Source: Nesterenkonia sedimenti
GTDB taxonomy: Bacteria > Actinomycetota > Actinomycetes > Actinomycetales > Micrococcaceae
Direction: 5' to 3'
Assembly: GCF_012641515.1 (NCBI RefSeq)
Contig: NZ_JABAHY010000010.1
Location: forward strand, 1 to 57,277
DNA: 57,277 bases
Below, piece by piece: positions 37,468-47,658 of this stretch (positions within the stretch are counted from its first letter, which is position 1; each line of letters starts with the position of its first letter). The notes under the pieces are model-generated. The model did not search any database, had not been told where the DNA came from, and saw only the letters and a list, made by a program, of their open reading frames with translations. The position numbers and the translations under genes are program-made.

Positions 37468-39159
37468 ATGGTGCAAGCACAAAACTTCAATGAGTGGGGC
37501 GAAGAGACAGATGTCCATATCCCCAAGCTCACTCTCGAGCGGCTGATCCTCGAACTGGGAGCCATTTTCCTCTCCACCCTGACGGATGTACCTGATCCAT
37601 CACGAAGAGTCAGTGGGGTCATGATCTATGACCCAATAGATACGCAGGCAGTCTCTGAGGATGTCATCGTTCTCGGCGTCGGGTTCGAGGCCGGTGAGGA
37701 ACTGCGTGCCCTGATGGACGAGTTGGGTCCCCAGGATGTCACCGCAGTGGTGGTGCGCGAACCCGCAGCAGTCGATGAGGTCACAGCAGCCATGGCCAGG
37801 CGGCATGGGGTCGTCCTCTTGGGGCTGACACCCGGGGCATCCTGGACTCAATTGCACAGCATGATCTCCTCACTCCTGGCCGATGACGTCGGGGTGCATA
37901 GGAGTGAGAAGATCGGCGGAGTCCCCAGCGGGGACCTCTTCGCCTTTGCCAATGCTGTAGCCCTACTCCTGGGTGCTCCGGTGACAATAGAAGACCGAAA
38001 CTGCCGAGTCATCGCATTCTCCTCGGGCCAGGAAGAAGCCGATGAGCCCCGTGTCGAGACCATCCTGGCCAGAAAAGTTCCTGAACGATACATCCGCCAG
38101 TACACCGAAGCCGGATTCTTCCAGGAGCTCTACTCCTCCGACCGGCCAGTACATATGAAGCTCAGCAGCACCGCAGAGGGCTATAAGGACCGCACGGCAA
38201 TTGCTATCCGAGGCGCCGGCGGTGAAATCCTGGGCTCCATCTGGGCGGCGGTCCCCAAACCTCTGGAACCTGACACACTTGAGGGTTTCCGAGATCTGGC
38301 CAAAGTGGCCGCCCTGCACATCCTCCGGATTCGAGCCGGTTCGGATACCGACCAGAAACGACGACGCGCTGGACTGTTGAAAACTGCCCTGGAGGGAGAG
38401 CAGGGGGCAGAGGCTTCAATGCGTGAACTAGGTATCGACGAGGCCCCATTAGGAGTCTTTGCAGCCAGTGTGCTCGGGGTCGGAAATGACAAGCTCGAGG
38501 GCATCGTCGAAGAGCAGGCCCTGCGTCAGTGGGTGACTGATGCCATCGCCGTCCACTTAGCGGCAGTCCATCCGGCAGCATGTGTGGCCCTGATGGGCGA
38601 CACCATCTACGGTGCGCTTCCGCTGAAATCAGTTATCGACGGTGAATCCCAGGCTGTGCGGCTGGTCGAGGACCTGCTCTGCCGCCTGGGAAAACGTACA
38701 GCCCTTTCTGTCGGCATCGGGCAGGTAGTTTCCGGCACCAGAAACCTCGCCACCGGCAGGGAGGGGGCTGAACGAGCACTGCGGGTGCAGCTGAACCAGC
38801 CAGGTGCTGAATCAGGGGCATCGCTGTTTTCGGATGTTCATGTGGAGGCGATGATTCTAGAACTCCGGGATCGATTCGCCTCCGGTTATGAGAGTGCCAC
38901 CGGGCCTGTTGCGCGACTGTGGGAGCACGATATGCGGCATGGCACAGATTTCGTCGCGACCCTGCGAGTCTGGCTCGACAGTATGGGGGATATCTCCAGT
39001 GCCGCTGATCAACTGCATGTACACCCCAATACCCTGCGATACCGACTGCGACGCCTCTCTGACCTGTCCGGATTAGACCTCACAGACCCCGATGCTCGAT
39101 TCGCCGCCCAGGTGCTTCTGCGGGTGGTTCCTGAATTCAACGGCACAGAGCCTCAGTAG
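37468..39159 (+). CDS. PucR/CdaR-type transcriptional regulator
   Basis: From ATG 37468 (GGAGGG 7 nt upstream) the protein has 563 residues. An N-terminal PucR-like sensor region (about 1-130) and a middle GAF/GGDEF-like part (GAPVTIEDRNCRVIAFSS) are followed by the C-terminal helix-turn-helix typical of the family (SSAADQLHVHPNTLRYRLRR). Such regulators respond to small metabolites and usually activate neighbouring catabolic or uptake genes. It precedes the peptide transporter and hydrolase cluster, co-oriented with it. Confidence 0.9.
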   Translation: MVQAQNFNEWGEETDVHIPKLTLERLILELGAIFLSTLTDVPDPSRRVSGVMIYDPIDTQAVSEDVIVLGVGFEAGEELRALMDELGPQDVTAVVVREPAAVDEVTAAMARRHGVVLLGLTPGASWTQLHSMISSLLADDVGVHRSEKIGGVPSGDLFAFANAVALLLGAPVTIEDRNCRVIAFSSGQEEADEPRVETILARKVPERYIRQYTEAGFFQELYSSDRPVHMKLSSTAEGYKDRTAIAIRGAGGEILGSIWAAVPKPLEPDTLEGFRDLAKVAALHILRIRAGSDTDQKRRRAGLLKTALEGEQGAEASMRELGIDEAPLGVFAASVLGVGNDKLEGIVEEQALRQWVTDAIAVHLAAVHPAACVALMGDTIYGALPLKSVIDGESQAVRLVEDLLCRLGKRTALSVGIGQVVSGTRNLATGREGAERALRVQLNQPGAESGASLFSDVHVEAMILELRDRFASGYESATGPVARLWEHDMRHGTDFVATLRVWLDSMGDISSAADQLHVHPNTLRYRLRRLSDLSGLDLTDPDARFAAQVLLRVVPEFNGTEPQ

Positions 39160-39286
39160 TCCCCATTGGTTCAGCCTTACAAGGTTGGGGCTGGACTGCT
39201 GGGCGATCATACGAAGCGCAGTGGGACATCCCCGGGCAATACTGAGGAATCATCACACGCGAACTTAATCCGGATGAGGGGGTCTA

Positions 39287-40300
39287 GTGTCTGTAACTCC
39301 CACTAGTACCGATATGACAAAGTCAGCGGGTGGAAAGGCCCAGGGCTGGAACCAGAACCCCTGGGTCAGTTATCTGCTGCGCCGCGGAATGTACTTCGTG
39401 GTGTCCATGTTCGTCCTGGTTTCACTGTCATTCCTGCTGGTGCAGCTGATCCCCGGAGACCCCGCACGTATCTCCGCAGGAGAGGCTGCTCCCGCTGAGC
39501 TGGTCGAGCAGCGCCGAACAGAACTGGGTCTCGACCGACCGGTGATCATCCAGTACCTGGCATTCTGGGGCGGATTATTCACCGGAGACCTCGGTGAATC
39601 CATCACCTCCCGAATGCCAGTCATCGATGTGATCATGACCCGCGCCCCGGCCACACTGGAAATTGCGCTGATCGCCGTGGCATTGACCCTCGTGACCTCC
39701 ATCTGCCTCGGCCTCCTCTTCGGAGCACTCACCCGCGGAGATAAGCGTCCGGGAACAGAGGTCGGGTTCACCGGAGCCACCGGAATCCTCGGAGTGATCC
39801 CCGAATTCCTGGCCGGAATCATCCTGGTCTACTTCTTCGCAGTGAACCTTGACCTCGTACCAGTGGCCGGCAGGAGTGATTTCTCCAGCTACATCCTCCC
39901 CGTTGTGGCCCTTGCACTGGGATCCACCGCAGGACTGACCCGTATTGTGCGAGCAGAAGCGCTCAACGTCCTCCGCCAGGACTACGTGCGCACAGCCCGG
40001 GCCAAACGCATGAACCCCGTACGCCTCTACGGAAGACATGTACTGCCAAATCTGCTGACCTCCACCCTGACCATCTCCGGAATGATGCTGGGAAGCATGA
40101 TCGCCGGGACAGTCCTGGTGGAGAACATATTCGCCTGGCCAGGACTCGGCGGAACAATCGTCGAATCCATCCAGGGGAAGGACTACCCCCTGGTCCAGGG
40201 CATCATCATCTTCTACGGCTCCCTGGTGCTGCTGATCAATCTCATAGTCGACATTGTTCTGATCACTATCGACCCGCGCACTGCATTGGATAAATCATGA
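39287..40300 (+). CDS. Dipeptide-type ABC transporter permease (DppB-like)
   Basis: The 337-residue permease has six helices. The first follows LLRRGMYFVVSMFVLVSLSF, then the DppB-type extracytoplasmic segment with LIPGDPARI, and the EAA loop (IVRAEALNVLRQDYVRTARA). The GTG start is preceded by GAGGGGG. It overlaps the next gene by 4 nt. About 30 N-terminal residues are an unusual extension before the first helix. Confidence 0.95.
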   Translation: MSVTPTSTDMTKSAGGKAQGWNQNPWVSYLLRRGMYFVVSMFVLVSLSFLLVQLIPGDPARISAGEAAPAELVEQRRTELGLDRPVIIQYLAFWGGLFTGDLGESITSRMPVIDVIMTRAPATLEIALIAVALTLVTSICLGLLFGALTRGDKRPGTEVGFTGATGILGVIPEFLAGIILVYFFAVNLDLVPVAGRSDFSSYILPVVALALGSTAGLTRIVRAEALNVLRQDYVRTARAKRMNPVRLYGRHVLPNLLTSTLTISGMMLGSMIAGTVLVENIFAWPGLGGTIVESIQGKDYPLVQGIIIFYGSLVLLINLIVDIVLITIDPRTALDKS

Positions 40301-42108
40301 CCGCAAGACAACGCCTGCTGCAGGTTCTGGGGACCCCGCTCGGCCTCCTCGCGATCATCGGATGTTTCACCCTCCTGTTCTTCACACTCTTCGCCCCGGT
40401 CATCTGGGGCGAAGAGGCACGGATGACCAACACCGACCGCATCCTCGAACCACCCAGTGACGAGCATATTTTCGGCACAGACGGCTCGGGCCGGGATATC
40501 TTCAAGCGCACGCTGGTGGCTACACAGCTCTCCGTGGTGATGGCGCTGGCCGCCACCGCAGCCGGTGTCCTGGGCGGCATCATTCTCGGACTCCTTCCCC
40601 TGATCACCGGTGGACGAGGGGGCCGCTACATTGTGGCCGGTATCAACATCGGAGTGGCCTTTCCCGGACTGCTGTTGGCCATCGCCTTCTCCGTCATCCT
40701 CGGTGAAAGCGGCCTCGCTGCCGCCCTGGCCATCGCCATCGCCATGATGCCCAACTATGGCCGCCTCACCCATAACCTGGCTGCATCAGTCTGGGGCAGA
40801 GACTTCATCTCAGCGGCCCGAGTCCTGGGCGTACCAACCTGGAAAATCGTGGCCCGCCACGTCCTGCCCAATGTCCGTGACCCACTCATCGTCAACGCAG
40901 CAATGACTGCCGGCAATGCTCTAGTCGCGTTCGCTGGCCTGTCCTTCCTCGGCCTCGGGATCCAGGTGCCTCAATACGACTGGGGTCGGCTCTTGAATGA
41001 AGGGGTCAGCCGAATCTTCGTCACCCCAGCACCAGCCTTGGTGCCGGGAGTGGCTATCATCCTGGCTGGTCTGACCTTCGTGCTGCTTGGTGAAGTACTC
41101 GGCAAGGTACTTACCCCGGATACTCACCGGAGTCTGCTGTCTCGGATTCGCCAGCGCAAGAACCTGCCGGACACCACAGCCACCAGTGACGAGGCGGACG
41201 TGAATGAAGAATCCGTTCTCTCCGTCCGGAACCTTCACGTTGCCGCCCCGGCCGATAAGACCAACTGGCGACCATTGGTTGAAGGTGTCTCATTCGACGT
41301 CGCCCCCGGAGAGATCGTCGGAATGGTCGGCGAGTCAGGATCGGGTAAGAGCCTGACCCTGATGTCAGTGGCCGGACTCATCGAATCGCCCCTGCATGTC
41401 AGCGCCGATGCCGCCTATTTCGACGGCGAACACCTCAAGCTCCAACCTGATGGCCATCCATCAGCACTGGATAAACACTTCGGTCAGAAACTCGCCATGG
41501 TCTTCCAGGACCCCATGTCCTCACTCAACCCAGCTCTACAGGTCGGAACCCAGGTGGCCGAACCGGGAATGCTGCATCTGGGAATGAGCCGCAAGGAGGC
41601 AAAAGATGCGGCGATCACCCGCCTCAATGATGTGCGCATCCCCGAGGCCGAGCGTCGCTTTAACCAATACCCCCACGAATACTCCGGAGGTATGCGGCAA
41701 CGGGCCATGATCGCCGGTGGCCTCATGGGCAAACCATCGCTGATCCTCGCCGATGAACCCACCACCGCACTGGATGTGACCGTTCAGGCCGAGATTCTCA
41801 ACCTGCTCCGCGGCATCAACGAGGCCGAAGGCACAGCCATCATGTTCGTCTCCCACGACATCGCCGTGGTGACCTCCCTGTGCACCCGGGTTCTGGTGAT
41901 GTACCGAGGCCACCTCGTTGAGGACATCAGCTCAGCCGACCTCCGCAACGGTCTGGCACAGCACCCCTACACCAAAGCCCTCATGGAAACAGTGCCGACA
42001 ATGGAATCGCCCCGGGACCGGCCGATGGCCTCAATTCCCGACGACGCTGATTTCAGCTCCGGTAATTCCTCTGATGCAGAAACAGCCCCCGAGGAGAGCA
42101 TGCGATGA
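40297..42108 (+). CDS. DppC permease-DppD ATPase fusion
   Basis: The 603-residue protein joins a DppC-like permease (about 1-285, with six helices and the EAA loop WGRDFISAARVLGVP) to a DppD-like ATPase (about 305-590) with Walker A GESGSGKSLT, signature YSGGMRQRAMIAG and Walker B LADEPTTALD. These are usually separate genes. An in-frame GTG at 41200, preceded by GAGGCGG, could give the ATPase alone. It overlaps both neighbours by 4 nt. Confidence 0.93.
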   Translation: MTARQRLLQVLGTPLGLLAIIGCFTLLFFTLFAPVIWGEEARMTNTDRILEPPSDEHIFGTDGSGRDIFKRTLVATQLSVVMALAATAAGVLGGIILGLLPLITGGRGGRYIVAGINIGVAFPGLLLAIAFSVILGESGLAAALAIAIAMMPNYGRLTHNLAASVWGRDFISAARVLGVPTWKIVARHVLPNVRDPLIVNAAMTAGNALVAFAGLSFLGLGIQVPQYDWGRLLNEGVSRIFVTPAPALVPGVAIILAGLTFVLLGEVLGKVLTPDTHRSLLSRIRQRKNLPDTTATSDEADVNEESVLSVRNLHVAAPADKTNWRPLVEGVSFDVAPGEIVGMVGESGSGKSLTLMSVAGLIESPLHVSADAAYFDGEHLKLQPDGHPSALDKHFGQKLAMVFQDPMSSLNPALQVGTQVAEPGMLHLGMSRKEAKDAAITRLNDVRIPEAERRFNQYPHEYSGGMRQRAMIAGGLMGKPSLILADEPTTALDVTVQAEILNLLRGINEAEGTAIMFVSHDIAVVTSLCTRVLVMYRGHLVEDISSADLRNGLAQHPYTKALMETVPTMESPRDRPMASIPDDADFSSGNSSDAETAPEESMR

Positions 42109-42884
42109 GCAACCGCCTGGCCTTTGAATCAGTCAGCGTCACTTACGGTCGTGGTGCATCCACTTTCACTGCGGTTGACTCTGTAGATATCGCCATCGAA
42201 CCCGGGGAGATTCTCGGACTGGTCGGGGAGTCGGGATCGGGAAAGTCCACCTTGGCACGCGCGGCCGTGGGGCTGACCGAACCAACATCGGGGCGCATAC
42301 TCCTCGACGACGTCGACGTCGCCCATGCCCGAGGTGCCACTGCCCGTGAACGCCGGCGCATCCAGATGGTATTCCAAGACCCCCAGTCCTGTTTCGACCC
42401 TCGTCGTACTATCGGGCAATCCCTGGATGAGGCGCTGGTGGCTGCATCGCAGCGAGACGCCACCAAGGTACCTCCCGCACGGGTGCGACGTGAGGAGGTG
42501 GCCTCACTTCTGGAGGCAGTATCCCTACCTGCCGAATACGCCCAACGGATGCCCCAGCAGCTCTCCGGTGGACAGCGTCAGCGAGTGGCAGTCGCCCGGG
42601 CTATCGCAGCTCGACCGTCAGTGATTCTGGCCGATGAGATCACCTCGGCGCTCGATGTCTCGGTCCAAGGATCAGTTCTGAACCTCCTCAAAGACCTCCA
42701 ACGCCAGATGGGATTCTCTGTGCTGTTCATCAGCCACAATCTGGCCGTGGTCCGAATCGTCTGCGACCGCGTCGCCGTCATGCGTAAGGGCGAGGTTATC
42801 GAGGTCGGAGAAACACTCGAGGTTATGGAAAGCCCGCAGGCTGATTACACCAAGGAACTTATCGGTGCAGTTCCCTCCTTATGA
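42105..42884 (+). CDS. Dipeptide-type ABC transporter ATPase (DppF-like)
   Basis: The 259-residue ATPase has Walker A GESGSGKSTL, signature LSGGQRQRVAVARA and Walker B VILADEITSALDVS. It is shorter than usual because it lacks the C-terminal oligopeptide/iron-sulfur extension. With the preceding fusion it supplies the two ATP-binding halves of the importer. Confidence 0.94.
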   Translation: MSNRLAFESVSVTYGRGASTFTAVDSVDIAIEPGEILGLVGESGSGKSTLARAAVGLTEPTSGRILLDDVDVAHARGATARERRRIQMVFQDPQSCFDPRRTIGQSLDEALVAASQRDATKVPPARVRREEVASLLEAVSLPAEYAQRMPQQLSGGQRQRVAVARAIAARPSVILADEITSALDVSVQGSVLNLLKDLQRQMGFSVLFISHNLAVVRIVCDRVAVMRKGEVIEVGETLEVMESPQADYTKELIGAVPSL

Positions 42885-42888
42885 CCCC

Positions 42889-42912
42889 AGCCGGAAGGAA
42901 CGCTGTCCGGCT
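42889..42912 (+). repeat. Small inverted repeat before the binding-protein gene
   Basis: AGCCGGA (42889-42895) and TCCGGCT (42906-42912) can form a 7-bp stem 5 nt after the ATPase stop. It may attenuate or stabilise the transcript so that the binding protein is made in excess. No T-run follows directly. Confidence 0.4.
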
Positions 42913-43054
42913 CGACGAAGTAATGTCCCTGTTTTTGTCCCCAGCTCCAATGCATCCCGGGCCACTGCAGGGGAAAGATAATGCCTACCTTCACTCCACC
43001 ACCAGATAGCGGTCCACACCGCTGAAGCTGATCAATCGATGAGGAGAATGCACC

Positions 43055-44656
43055 ATGAAGAAGCGTCAGCTCATAGCCCCCGGTGCACTGGCTGCCTTAG
43101 TTCTCTCTGCCTGCGGAGGAGGTGGGGGCGGAACCGGTTCAGGTGACATCGACGTCGTCGAGGACGGGACACTGGTGATCGGGATCCACGAAGACCCGGG
43201 GAACCTTTTCCGCTCCCTGAACAACAGTGCCACTTTGAGCCAGGTCTTCCCGATCGCCTATGAGGCGCCGGTCTGGTTCGACGAGGATGGCGAGGCCCAG
43301 CCATGGCTTGCCGAGTCCTGGGAGGACACCCCCACAGAAGTTGAATGGACCATCCGTGAAGGCGTGCAGTGTCCAGACGGCTCCGAACTCGACGCCGAGC
43401 TGGTAGCCGATAACTACCGGTGGATTCTGGACCCGGACAACGGTTCAACAGCCATCGGCACGGTCATCCCTCCCGATGCCGAGATTGACCACGACAATGA
43501 CGCACGAACTGTCACTGTCACCACTGAAACCCCGAACTCCTTCCTGATGGCCCAAATCGGCATCCACCCCATTGCCTGCCGCGAAGCACTCGAAGACCCC
43601 GACAGCGTGGCCGCGGGTACCGATGGAACAGGACTGTTCGAATTGGTGGAAGCCGTTCCAGGTGATCACTACACCTTTGAACGCAAGGACGACTACGACT
43701 GGCCCCGGGAAGGCGCACCAGACGGTCAGACCGCAGGGGTGCCACAGACGGTGGAGTACCGAATTGTTGAGAACCCCAGTACACGGGCCAATATGCTCCT
43801 AGCCGGGGATCTCAATATCGCCTCAGTCCAAGGTCCTGATGAGGACCGGGTGGCCGAGACAGTGGATGTCCTCATGGAACAGGACCGCATAAACGCCGGC
43901 ATCGCCTACAGCCAGGCAGAAGGCATGCCCGGTGAGGAAGAGGAGGTCCGAATCGCGCTGACCAAAGCCCTGGATATCGAAGCGCTGATGCAGGTCAACA
44001 CCTCCGGCAACGGCGAGATACCAACCCGTTTGGCCACCTTGGAACCCGAAATCTGCCAGTACGACGCAGTGGGTCCAAACACCCCCTCCTATGACCCAGA
44101 TGAGGCAGAAGCCATGCTGGATGAGGCTGGCTGGACCCGTGAAGGCGACGGCATCCGAACACGCGATGGCGAAGAGCTGGTCCTAGACTTCGCATGGACG
44201 ACTCGGTGGCCTGAGAACTCTGCCACTGCAGAGATGATGGCCGATATGTGGGAAGAGATCGGCGTGGGAGTCAACCACGACGGCGGAGACCACGGGGCGT
44301 GGACGGAGAATGTCTTCAGCGAAGGATCCACTGAGCATTATGAAGTCATGTGGATCGGCCTGAACCACTTCATGCCCGGAGCACTCGGCGCCTATGTCTC
44401 CGGGGATCTGCCGCCAAGCGGTAATAACTTCGCCGCCATCGAGAACGAAGATTTCGCCGCAGCCCTGGCCGAGGCCGAAGACCTCTCAGGAGCAGATGCA
44501 TGTGACGCCTGGGAACAGGCTGAGGCGGCGCTCTACTCCTCCGGAGATATGGTCCAGATCGCGATGCAGCCTGATGCCACCTACTCCCAGGGTGTCGAGG
44601 GCACTATTGCCCCCGGTTGGCCCACTATCGCAGCCCTTCTGCTGACTGCGGACTAA
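43055..44656 (+). CDS. Peptide ABC transporter substrate-binding lipoprotein (family 5)
   Basis: The 533-residue protein has a signal peptide and lipobox (ALVLSACGGG, Cys20) and the family 5 (DppA/OppA) layout: a start like LVIGIHEDPGN, PIAYEAPVWFDEDGEAQPWLAESW, and a late QIAMQPDA. It captures the substrate outside and delivers it to the Dpp-like importer. GGAG precedes the ATG by 8 nt. Its sequence is very acidic. Confidence 0.94.
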   Translation: MKKRQLIAPGALAALVLSACGGGGGGTGSGDIDVVEDGTLVIGIHEDPGNLFRSLNNSATLSQVFPIAYEAPVWFDEDGEAQPWLAESWEDTPTEVEWTIREGVQCPDGSELDAELVADNYRWILDPDNGSTAIGTVIPPDAEIDHDNDARTVTVTTETPNSFLMAQIGIHPIACREALEDPDSVAAGTDGTGLFELVEAVPGDHYTFERKDDYDWPREGAPDGQTAGVPQTVEYRIVENPSTRANMLLAGDLNIASVQGPDEDRVAETVDVLMEQDRINAGIAYSQAEGMPGEEEEVRIALTKALDIEALMQVNTSGNGEIPTRLATLEPEICQYDAVGPNTPSYDPDEAEAMLDEAGWTREGDGIRTRDGEELVLDFAWTTRWPENSATAEMMADMWEEIGVGVNHDGGDHGAWTENVFSEGSTEHYEVMWIGLNHFMPGALGAYVSGDLPPSGNNFAAIENEDFAAALAEAEDLSGADACDAWEQAEAALYSSGDMVQIAMQPDATYSQGVEGTIAPGWPTIAALLLTAD

Positions 44657-44727
44657 AACCGGACGATCCCACCACCTAGGCCTACCGCAGCCATACGTAA
44701 TTTCCCGCCGTCGTTTGGAGAGTACTG

Positions 44728-46173
44728 ATGTCCGCACCCAGCCCCTATGCCCTTGATACTCGGTACTGGGACGACTACCTCACAGAGGTGGCACGCAAGT
44801 ACCACGTCCCAGGGATCGTGGCCGGAGTGCTGTCCTTGGACTCACAGACAGGAAGCTCGCAGAGACTCGTGTCCAGCACAGGAGTCACCAGCCTGCGCAC
44901 CGGCATTTCAACTGATCCCAGTACGGTGTGCCAGATCGGATCAATCACCAAGCTCGTCACCGCCACGATGATCATGCAGCTGCGGGATGAGGGGAAACTC
45001 GGCCTGGAGTCCAAGGTGACAGACCTTCTTCCAGAGCTGACACTGGACCCCACACACACTGATGACATTTCGGTGTGGAACCTGCTGACCCATACTTCGG
45101 GCATCGATGGTGACATCTTCACCGACACCGGACGCGGAGCCGATGCTATCGAGAGATTCGTCCAACGAATGCGGTCCGTTGAATCTCTCTTCCGTCCCTC
45201 CAAGGGATGGTCTTATTGCAACTCCGGCTTCATTCTCGCCGGGCGCATCATCGAGGTCTTCGACCAGCGGTCCTGGACTGAATCCGTCCGCGCTCGCATC
45301 ACCGAACCCCTGGGATTGGGTACCTTCTACACCCTCCCTGAGGAGGTCCTGGTGAACCGGTACCAAGTCGGTCATGTGCGCAGCCCGGGACAATCAGCGT
45401 GGAGCCCCGTGCCCATCCCGGATATGCAGCGCGGCCGTGGTCCCGCAGGGGTCATCGTCAGCAATGCCGATGATCTCCTCACCTTCGGCGAGGCCTTCCT
45501 CCGGGGAGGGGACACAGGCGGCGGCGAGAACCTTCTGCCGCCCCAGACCATCAGCGAGATGTTGGCCCCCGCTTGGTCACTTGCACCGGCTCCGGCATCA
45601 GTTGCCGCACCCCACTGGGGACTGGGATGGATGCTCAACACCTGGGACGGACATAAGACTGCCGGGCATGGTGGCACCAAACTTGGCAATAAGGCGTGGT
45701 TCGAGATTCTCCCCGAGGACGGACTGGCAATGGTCGTCTTCTGCAATGGAGGCATCGTCCCGACTGCCGGGGATGAAATCTGCACAGCCTTTGCGGAGGC
45801 CTTCACAGGTGCGGCCCCCGCCGGGCCGAGCCTGCCCACGGGGCCAGCCACGGAGGCAGAACTGGCCGAGAAATGGCTCGGTACATACTCCGATGCTGGA
45901 ACAACATTGACTGTCACCAAGACTGCAGAGGGGTTGCAGGCAAGCATCGATCAATCTCGCATCCGTAACAATCAAGATGCCTCGAAGTCGACGTCGTCGA
46001 CTGTTTCACCGAGTCCTACCCCGCTGCTTCCAGCCGCGGGGGAAGCCCAGTTCCTGACCCGCAGTGACCACCTCTCCCCCTGGACCTCAGTGGCATTCAC
46101 AGAAGTCGACGACAATCCCTGTGCCTATGTGGGCATCCGATGCCTCCCACAACGCGAGCCGAGTGTTGGGTGA
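44728..46173 (+). CDS. Serine hydrolase, beta-lactamase/S12 fold (copy 1)
   Basis: The 481-residue protein has the SxxK motif QIGSITK (S72, K75), YCNSGF as the YxN motif, and a late HGGTKLG as the KTG-like box. It has no signal peptide and looks cytoplasmic. A C-terminal lipocalin-like extension has WLGTYSDAG. It is clearly paralogous to the next gene. Members hydrolyse esters, D-peptides or beta-lactams; the neighbourhood favours peptides. A Ser/Thr-rich insert (STSSTVSPSP) near residue 415 is absent from the second copy. Confidence 0.9.
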   Translation: MSAPSPYALDTRYWDDYLTEVARKYHVPGIVAGVLSLDSQTGSSQRLVSSTGVTSLRTGISTDPSTVCQIGSITKLVTATMIMQLRDEGKLGLESKVTDLLPELTLDPTHTDDISVWNLLTHTSGIDGDIFTDTGRGADAIERFVQRMRSVESLFRPSKGWSYCNSGFILAGRIIEVFDQRSWTESVRARITEPLGLGTFYTLPEEVLVNRYQVGHVRSPGQSAWSPVPIPDMQRGRGPAGVIVSNADDLLTFGEAFLRGGDTGGGENLLPPQTISEMLAPAWSLAPAPASVAAPHWGLGWMLNTWDGHKTAGHGGTKLGNKAWFEILPEDGLAMVVFCNGGIVPTAGDEICTAFAEAFTGAAPAGPSLPTGPATEAELAEKWLGTYSDAGTTLTVTKTAEGLQASIDQSRIRNNQDASKSTSSTVSPSPTPLLPAAGEAQFLTRSDHLSPWTSVAFTEVDDNPCAYVGIRCLPQREPSVG

Positions 46174-46230
46174 ACCCACCGTCGGTGACAGACAGACTTG
46201 CAATCGAACACGAAACGAAAGAAGTTGGTT

Positions 46231-47658
46231 ATGCCTGATACTCAAAGCTTCGACACCGGCCGCTGGGATGCATTCTTAGCCGAAGTGGCCCGACGCCACC
46301 ATGTACCCGGCATCGTCGCCGGGGTGCTCAGCATCGACCCCGAGACCGGTGCGGAGAAGCGATTCGTTACCAGCACCGGAGTCACCAATAAGCGCACAGG
46401 CGTGCCCAGCGATAAGGACACCGTGTGCCAGATCGGCTCCATCACCAAAGTTGTGACCGCCACGATGATCATGCAGCTTCGCGAGGAGGGGAAACTCGAC
46501 CTCGACACCCAGGTCACTGAGATCCTCCCGGAGTTCGTCCTGGCCTCCCCACATGCCGAGGAGATCACGGTATGGAACCTGCTGACTCATACATCCGGCA
46601 TCGACGGTGACCTCTTCACCGACACCGGCCGCGGCGACGATTGCGTGGCCAAATACATCGAGACACTGGCTGAGGCTGAATCACTCTTCACCCCGAAAAC
46701 GGGCTGGTCCTACTGCAACTCAGGATTCGTCGTCGCGGGGCGCATCATCGAAGTCCTCGACGGTGGCACCTGGGATGCCTCGCTGAAGGCCCGCATCACC
46801 GAACCCCTGGGGCTGGACACCTTCTTCACCCTGCCCGAGGAGATCCTGGCCCACCGCCATCAATACGGCCATGTCCGTCAGCCCGGACAGAAAGACTGGA
46901 ACCCGGCACCAGTTGCAGCAATCACCCGGTCAATGGGTGCTGCCGGGATCATCACCTCCAGCGTGGACGATCTCTTGGACTTCGGCGCAGCCTTCCTGCG
47001 GGACGGGGAGACCGGATCCGGGCAGAAACTGCTCAGCAGTGAATCCATCTCGCTGATGACTGAACCTCAGTGGGACCTCGATCCGGCCGTCGGCACCGCC
47101 ATGGCCCCGCATTGGGCCATCGGGTGGATGATTGACGACTGGAACGGCCATAAAGTTCAGTGGCACGGCGGCACCACCATCGGGAATAAGGCCTGGTTCC
47201 AGGTCCTGCCCCAGGACGGGTTGGCGCTGGTGGTCTTCTGCAACGGAGGTGTCGCCCCCCATGCCGCTCATGAGATCTACGGGGCATTCGCCGAGGAATT
47301 CGCAGGCACCGTACCCTCTGCAGAACCGGCCCCCACTGGCGGTGACTCCGATGCAGTGGTGCAGGATCAATGGCTCGGTACCTACTCCGATGCCGGAACC
47401 TCACTGACTGTCACTCAGACCGAAGATGGAACGTTCCAGGCCGAGATCAGTCAGGCCAGTCTTGAACGTCGCCTCGGCAAGAAACCCACCGAGGCCACGC
47501 CACTTGCGCTGCTGCCTGCAGGAGCCGAGAATCGGTTCGTTGCCAGACCAGAGCGACTCGAACCATGGAGCACAGTCTCCTTCACCGAAGTCGATGGCAA
47601 ACCGGTGGCATATGTGGGCATCCGGTGCCTGCCCAAACGAGAGGAAGCTGACCAATGA
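46231..47658 (+). CDS. Serine hydrolase, beta-lactamase/S12 fold (copy 2)
   Basis: The 475-residue protein keeps SxxK (GSITK, S70), YCNSGF and HGGTTIG, and aligns with copy 1 over its whole length (shared blocks HVPGIVAGVLS, TVCQIGSITK, VWNLLTHTSGIDG, WLGTYSDAGT). ATG 46231 is chosen over an upstream frame start (46198) because GAAAGAAG precedes it and the aligned start of copy 1 matches. Its stop overlaps the amidohydrolase start (ATGA). No signal peptide. Confidence 0.9.
   Translation: MPDTQSFDTGRWDAFLAEVARRHHVPGIVAGVLSIDPETGAEKRFVTSTGVTNKRTGVPSDKDTVCQIGSITKVVTATMIMQLREEGKLDLDTQVTEILPEFVLASPHAEEITVWNLLTHTSGIDGDLFTDTGRGDDCVAKYIETLAEAESLFTPKTGWSYCNSGFVVAGRIIEVLDGGTWDASLKARITEPLGLDTFFTLPEEILAHRHQYGHVRQPGQKDWNPAPVAAITRSMGAAGIITSSVDDLLDFGAAFLRDGETGSGQKLLSSESISLMTEPQWDLDPAVGTAMAPHWAIGWMIDDWNGHKVQWHGGTTIGNKAWFQVLPQDGLALVVFCNGGVAPHAAHEIYGAFAEEFAGTVPSAEPAPTGGDSDAVVQDQWLGTYSDAGTSLTVTQTEDGTFQAEISQASLERRLGKKPTEATPLALLPAGAENRFVARPERLEPWSTVSFTEVDGKPVAYVGIRCLPKREEADQ

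Noticed and set aside
44728-47658. Antibiotic beta-lactamase genes
   Set aside because: The two proteins have the SxxK fold but no signal peptide, are about 480 residues long with a C-terminal extension, and lie in a peptide-uptake cluster; a resistance role is not supported.
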